Below are positions 61,444 to 64,000 of a DNA stretch of 64,000 nt, one piece after another; the stretch's first letter is position 1, and every line of letters starts with the position of its first letter. Made by a program: the position numbers and the translations under genes. The notes under the pieces are model-generated. The model was not told the origin of the DNA and did no database searches. It worked only from the letters and a program-made list of their open reading frames with translations. The stretch comes from Verrucomicrobiaceae bacterium (GTDB lineage: Bacteria; Verrucomicrobiota; Verrucomicrobiia; Verrucomicrobiales; Verrucomicrobiaceae), in assembly GCA_947507875.1 (NCBI GenBank), contig CANNQP010000018.1:17380-81379 (forward strand), given 5' to 3'.

Positions 61444-62742
61444 TCAGCGCCCAAAGTGGCGTGCGGCGAACTTCAGGTACTGCTGCCAGTCGTAGTCGAT
61501 GACGTCGTGTTTGCCGGTGCGAAGGTGATAGCCAACGGTGTCACCCACAGGCTGGTCGATGCCAGGCTGCTCAGGCACACCGACGCCTTTTTTGCCGAAC
61601 AAATCATACACTGGCTGCGCATGCAGGCCGGAGAGGAATTCGCCTTTGGGGTCTGCCCACTGGTCCTCCACCGCACTGGCGATGTAGATCGGGCGTGGTG
61701 CGGCCAAGGCGATGAGCATGTGTTTGTCGATCGGGCAGGCGGCTTCGTTGCCTGCGTAAGTCGTGTAGGTCGGGGTGAACCAATGCGGGAAGGCCTTGGT
61801 GATGATGGCGGTGGTCTCGCCGAAATTTCGTCTCATCAGCGCGGCACCGCCTTCGCCAGAGTTGTTTGAAATGATGACGTCAAATCGGCTATCCTGCGCG
61901 CCAGCCCAGAGGCTGGTTTTGCCAAGGCGTGAGTGTCCGATGACGGCCAAGTGCTTGGCATCCACGTCGGCATCGGTCTCCAAATAATCGGCGATGCGGC
62001 TAAGGCCCCAGGCCCAGGCACCAATGGCCCCCCAATCGCCATTTTGCCAAACCGTGTGGGTTCCTTGGGGACTCAGAGCCGCCCGCAGGCCTTCTTTCCA
62101 GCCTTCGGCATGGTCGGGTTCGACATCGCCATAGTAGTAGGTGGCGACGGCGAAGCCTTCACGCAGGATCATCTCCAGTGGCCAGCGGCTGCTTTCGTTG
62201 CCACGACTGGCCTCGGTAGCACGGTTATCCACGATGTGCTTGTCCTTGCTGGGCCGCATCCATCGAGTGGAAAGTGGCACATCGGGTTCAGGGCTCACGG
62301 CATGATTTCCGCCAAAGCTAGGTCCGACAAAACAGGGTGCGGGACGGCCCGAGCCGTTGGGGGTGTAAAGCATGATCTCTAGGCCCTGCCAGTTGGGGTG
62401 TTCCGGCAGCGTGACTTGGATGAATTTCCGCGTGGCCAGACCTCCGAGAGCTTCTTTTTGGATACCCGTGACTTTGAACACAACTTTGCCCCAGGTGCTG
62501 GGGGCTGGGGTTTTGCCAAAGACGTGTTGTTCAAAAAGAGCGAGCACCTCAGGTCGCCGCTTTTGGCTCCATGCTTCGGCTGTTTGGATGGAGGTGCCGT
62601 CCGCCGATTGAAGCAGAGGCGGCAGCGTGTAGGCCGCGATCTTGGCTTCGTCGTAGTTGGCGGTTCGCTGTTGAGCCTCAGCGAAATCTTCGCCGATGAG
62701 AAGGGTGGAACACATGAGGAGGGCAGGAAAATGAAGCTGCAT
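61444..62742 (-). CDS. Secreted CE15-like (glucuronoyl) esterase
   Basis: A 432-residue exported alpha/beta hydrolase. The signal peptide is weak (MQLHFPALLMCSTLLIGEDFAEA) but fits. The nucleophile block GHSRLGKTSLWAGAQDSRF matches the bacterial glucuronoyl-esterase motif GxSRxGK; ISNNSGEGGAALMRRNFGET follows as in the family. The catalytic His is in RTGKHDVIDYDW. These enzymes cut ester links between lignin and glucuronoxylan; the real substrate here is unproven. It starts 94 bases from the divergent antiporter gene and ends convergent with rsmH. Confidence 0.88.
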   Translation of the reverse strand: MQLHFPALLMCSTLLIGEDFAEAQQRTANYDEAKIAAYTLPPLLQSADGTSIQTAEAWSQKRRPEVLALFEQHVFGKTPAPSTWGKVVFKVTGIQKEALGGLATRKFIQVTLPEHPNWQGLEIMLYTPNGSGRPAPCFVGPSFGGNHAVSPEPDVPLSTRWMRPSKDKHIVDNRATEASRGNESSRWPLEMILREGFAVATYYYGDVEPDHAEGWKEGLRAALSPQGTHTVWQNGDWGAIGAWAWGLSRIADYLETDADVDAKHLAVIGHSRLGKTSLWAGAQDSRFDVIISNNSGEGGAALMRRNFGETTAIITKAFPHWFTPTYTTYAGNEAACPIDKHMLIALAAPRPIYIASAVEDQWADPKGEFLSGLHAQPVYDLFGKKGVGVPEQPGIDQPVGDTVGYHLRTGKHDVIDYDWQQYLKFAARHFGR

Positions 62743-62836
62743 GGCCCAGAGGTACGCAGCCGGCCTCTTGCTTCAATCTTCATGAAACGCGGGGTTGCTG
62801 GGATTTGCACTTCGAGGATGCCGGTTTTATGGCGGC

Positions 62837-64000
62837 ATGATGTTCCTGGCTGCCGCCACCTTGCCCCCGCTTTTCATTTTGCTCGCCGTCATGCTGATGG
62901 GTGTGGTGCTGATGTCGCTGCTCCTGCTGAGATTGCAGCAGTCTTTGCTGGCGGGTTACTTCTTGTGCGGTGTGGTCATTGCCAATAGCGGTGTTTTGAA
63001 TGCCCTGGGCGGAGCAGCGACCCAAGCTGGCATTTCCCAAATGTCCGAGTTCGGGGTGATGCTGCTCATGTTCACGCTGGGTCTGGAGTTGTCCCTGGGA
63101 GAGCTGAAGTATGTGCGCCGACTGGCCCTGAGGGGTGGTGGCTGGCAGATGGCGCTGTGCATGGCGGTGGCGGCAGGCGGTGCCTGGATGGCTGGCATCA
63201 CGGGGGCAGGGGTGCTTTTGCTGGCCGTGGCTTTGGCGATGAGTTCCACGGCCGTGAGCCTGAAGACCTTCCAAGACCTTGGGCAGGAAGGAAGTCCCGG
63301 TGCCCGCATGTCGCTGGCTGTGGCTTTGTTTCAGGATTTGTTCATCATCGTCTTCTTCCTGATCCTGCCCTTGCTCTTGCCGGAACCGGGCGCGGCGGAT
63401 GCGGAGCAGGGCATGCTGGCCCGTGTTGGCTCGCTGGCCTGGCGGGGGGTGCTGTTTGTGGTGCTGGCAGGGGCCTGCGCGCGTTGGGTCATTCCGGCGC
63501 TGCTTTATGCGGTGACGCGCACTCGGAACCGTGAGCTGTTTACTCTCAGCGTCATTGGTTCCTGCATCGGTCTCGCCTTCATCGGCGGTATGCTGGACTT
63601 GGGCTTGGCGCTCGGTGCCTTTGTCGCGGGTCTGGCTGTCAGTGAATCGATCTACAAACCCCGCATCGTGGCCGATGTGATGCCGATCAAGGATCTATTT
63701 TTGACGCTCTTCTTCGTGTCAGTGGGCCTCATGGTGGACGTGCGTGTTGCCATGGAAAACGGCTTCATCATCTTGGCTCTGACCTTGGCAGTGATGCTGG
63801 CGAAGGGCAGCTTGATTCTTGGCATCGCCCTTCGCTTGCGGCTGACGCACAAGCAAGCCCTCATGGCGGGTTTGGGTCTGAGCAGTGCGGGTGAGTTTTC
63901 CCTGGTGCTTTTGCAAAAGGCAGGCCCTGCTGGCTTTTGGAGCGCAGAGACTCAGCAGATTTTGATTGGCAGTGCCGCTCTGGGCATGGGCCTCTTGCCA
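62837..64000 (+). CDS. KefB-type cation:proton antiporter (3' end outside window)
   Basis: 388 codons of a CPA2 exchanger are visible up to the right edge. The frame begins at the tandem ATG at 62837. Ten or more hydrophobic spans appear, with LLAGYFLCGVVIANSG, SEFGVMLLMFTLGLELSL, LAMSSTAVSLKTFQDLG, SLAVALFQDLFIIVFFLILP and the LFFVSVGLMVDVR and GLSSAGEFSLVLL blocks of KefB/KefC-like antiporters. C-terminal NAD-binding (TrkA_N) domains, if any, lie outside. It probably exports potassium or sodium in exchange for protons. It is divergent from the CE15 gene. Confidence 0.92.
   Translation, partial: MMFLAAATLPPLFILLAVMLMGVVLMSLLLLRLQQSLLAGYFLCGVVIANSGVLNALGGAATQAGISQMSEFGVMLLMFTLGLELSLGELKYVRRLALRGGGWQMALCMAVAAGGAWMAGITGAGVLLLAVALAMSSTAVSLKTFQDLGQEGSPGARMSLAVALFQDLFIIVFFLILPLLLPEPGAADAEQGMLARVGSLAWRGVLFVVLAGACARWVIPALLYAVTRTRNRELFTLSVIGSCIGLAFIGGMLDLGLALGAFVAGLAVSESIYKPRIVADVMPIKDLFLTLFFVSVGLMVDVRVAMENGFIILALTLAVMLAKGSLILGIALRLRLTHKQALMAGLGLSSAGEFSLVLLQKAGPAGFWSAETQQILIGSAALGMGLLP

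Overview
The window is GC-rich, densely coded chromosomal DNA with genes on both strands. I infer a member of the Verrucomicrobiota, probably close to Prosthecobacter/Verrucomicrobium. The reasons are indirect: many secreted glycan-active or DUF1080-type proteins, a glucuronoyl-esterase-like CE15 protein, a sialate O-acetylesterase, a very large secreted alpha-2-macroglobulin, a planctomycete/verrucomicrobial style leucine-rich repeat lipoprotein, rsmH outside a division cluster, and palindromic repeats inserted in frame into genes. No rRNA is present to prove this.

Layout. 1-5411: end of a sensor kinase, FKBP isomerase, a PHP phosphoesterase with a long Lys/Ala/Pro tail, tRNA-Thr(CGT), class II fructose bisphosphatase and a secreted esterase. 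5412-7607: a small accessory island with a Fic enzyme, a remnant of a second Fic gene and a DUF5677-like protein. 7618-16753: central metabolism, with monomeric isocitrate dehydrogenase, a FabZ-like/PlsC-like divergent pair, the agmatine-to-putrescine pair aguA-aguB, a phosphatase, glcF and nagA. 16943-34934: DEAD helicase, secreted beta-helix and sialate esterase proteins, an FAD oxidoreductase, an ABCG-type transporter, an outer-membrane barrel, a DUF1080 lipoprotein facing a ROK regulator, Kup, a secreted propeller protein, dnaG and a photolyase-like protein. 34947-49404: alpha-2-macroglobulin, an MFS carrier, an LRR lipoprotein, leuD-gcvH and sbcD-sbcC. 49458-64000: a LacI regulator facing a large FAD oxidoreductase, rarD with a methyltransferase, an MFS-PlsC fusion, typA, mazG-rsmH, a CE15 esterase and the start of a KefB-type antiporter.

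Functional groupings. aguA and aguB overlap and form a complete agmatine-to-putrescine route. leuD/gcvH form a short operon closed by a strong terminator. mazG/rsmH overlap. sbcD/sbcC are a recognisable nuclease pair, but a 226-base inverted-repeat element separates them. Two regulator-target pairs (ROK with a DUF1080 lipoprotein, LacI with a secreted FAD oxidoreductase) have perfect dyads between or at their start codons. With nagA, the sialate esterase and CE15 they suggest a scavenger of complex glycans.

The most notable signals are: (i) palindromic repeats, one between sbcD and sbcC and two inserted in frame inside sbcC and the alpha-2-macroglobulin gene; (ii) a photolyase-like protein with its FAD domain first and what may be the alpha/beta domain last; (iii) a histone-H1-like tail on a PHP phosphatase; (iv) the Fic island with a decayed Fic paralogue and three phased repeats at the Fic start; and (v) the operator arrays. 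I found no CRISPR array, prophage, transposase or rRNA. All functional calls rest on reading motifs by eye; no database search was run.
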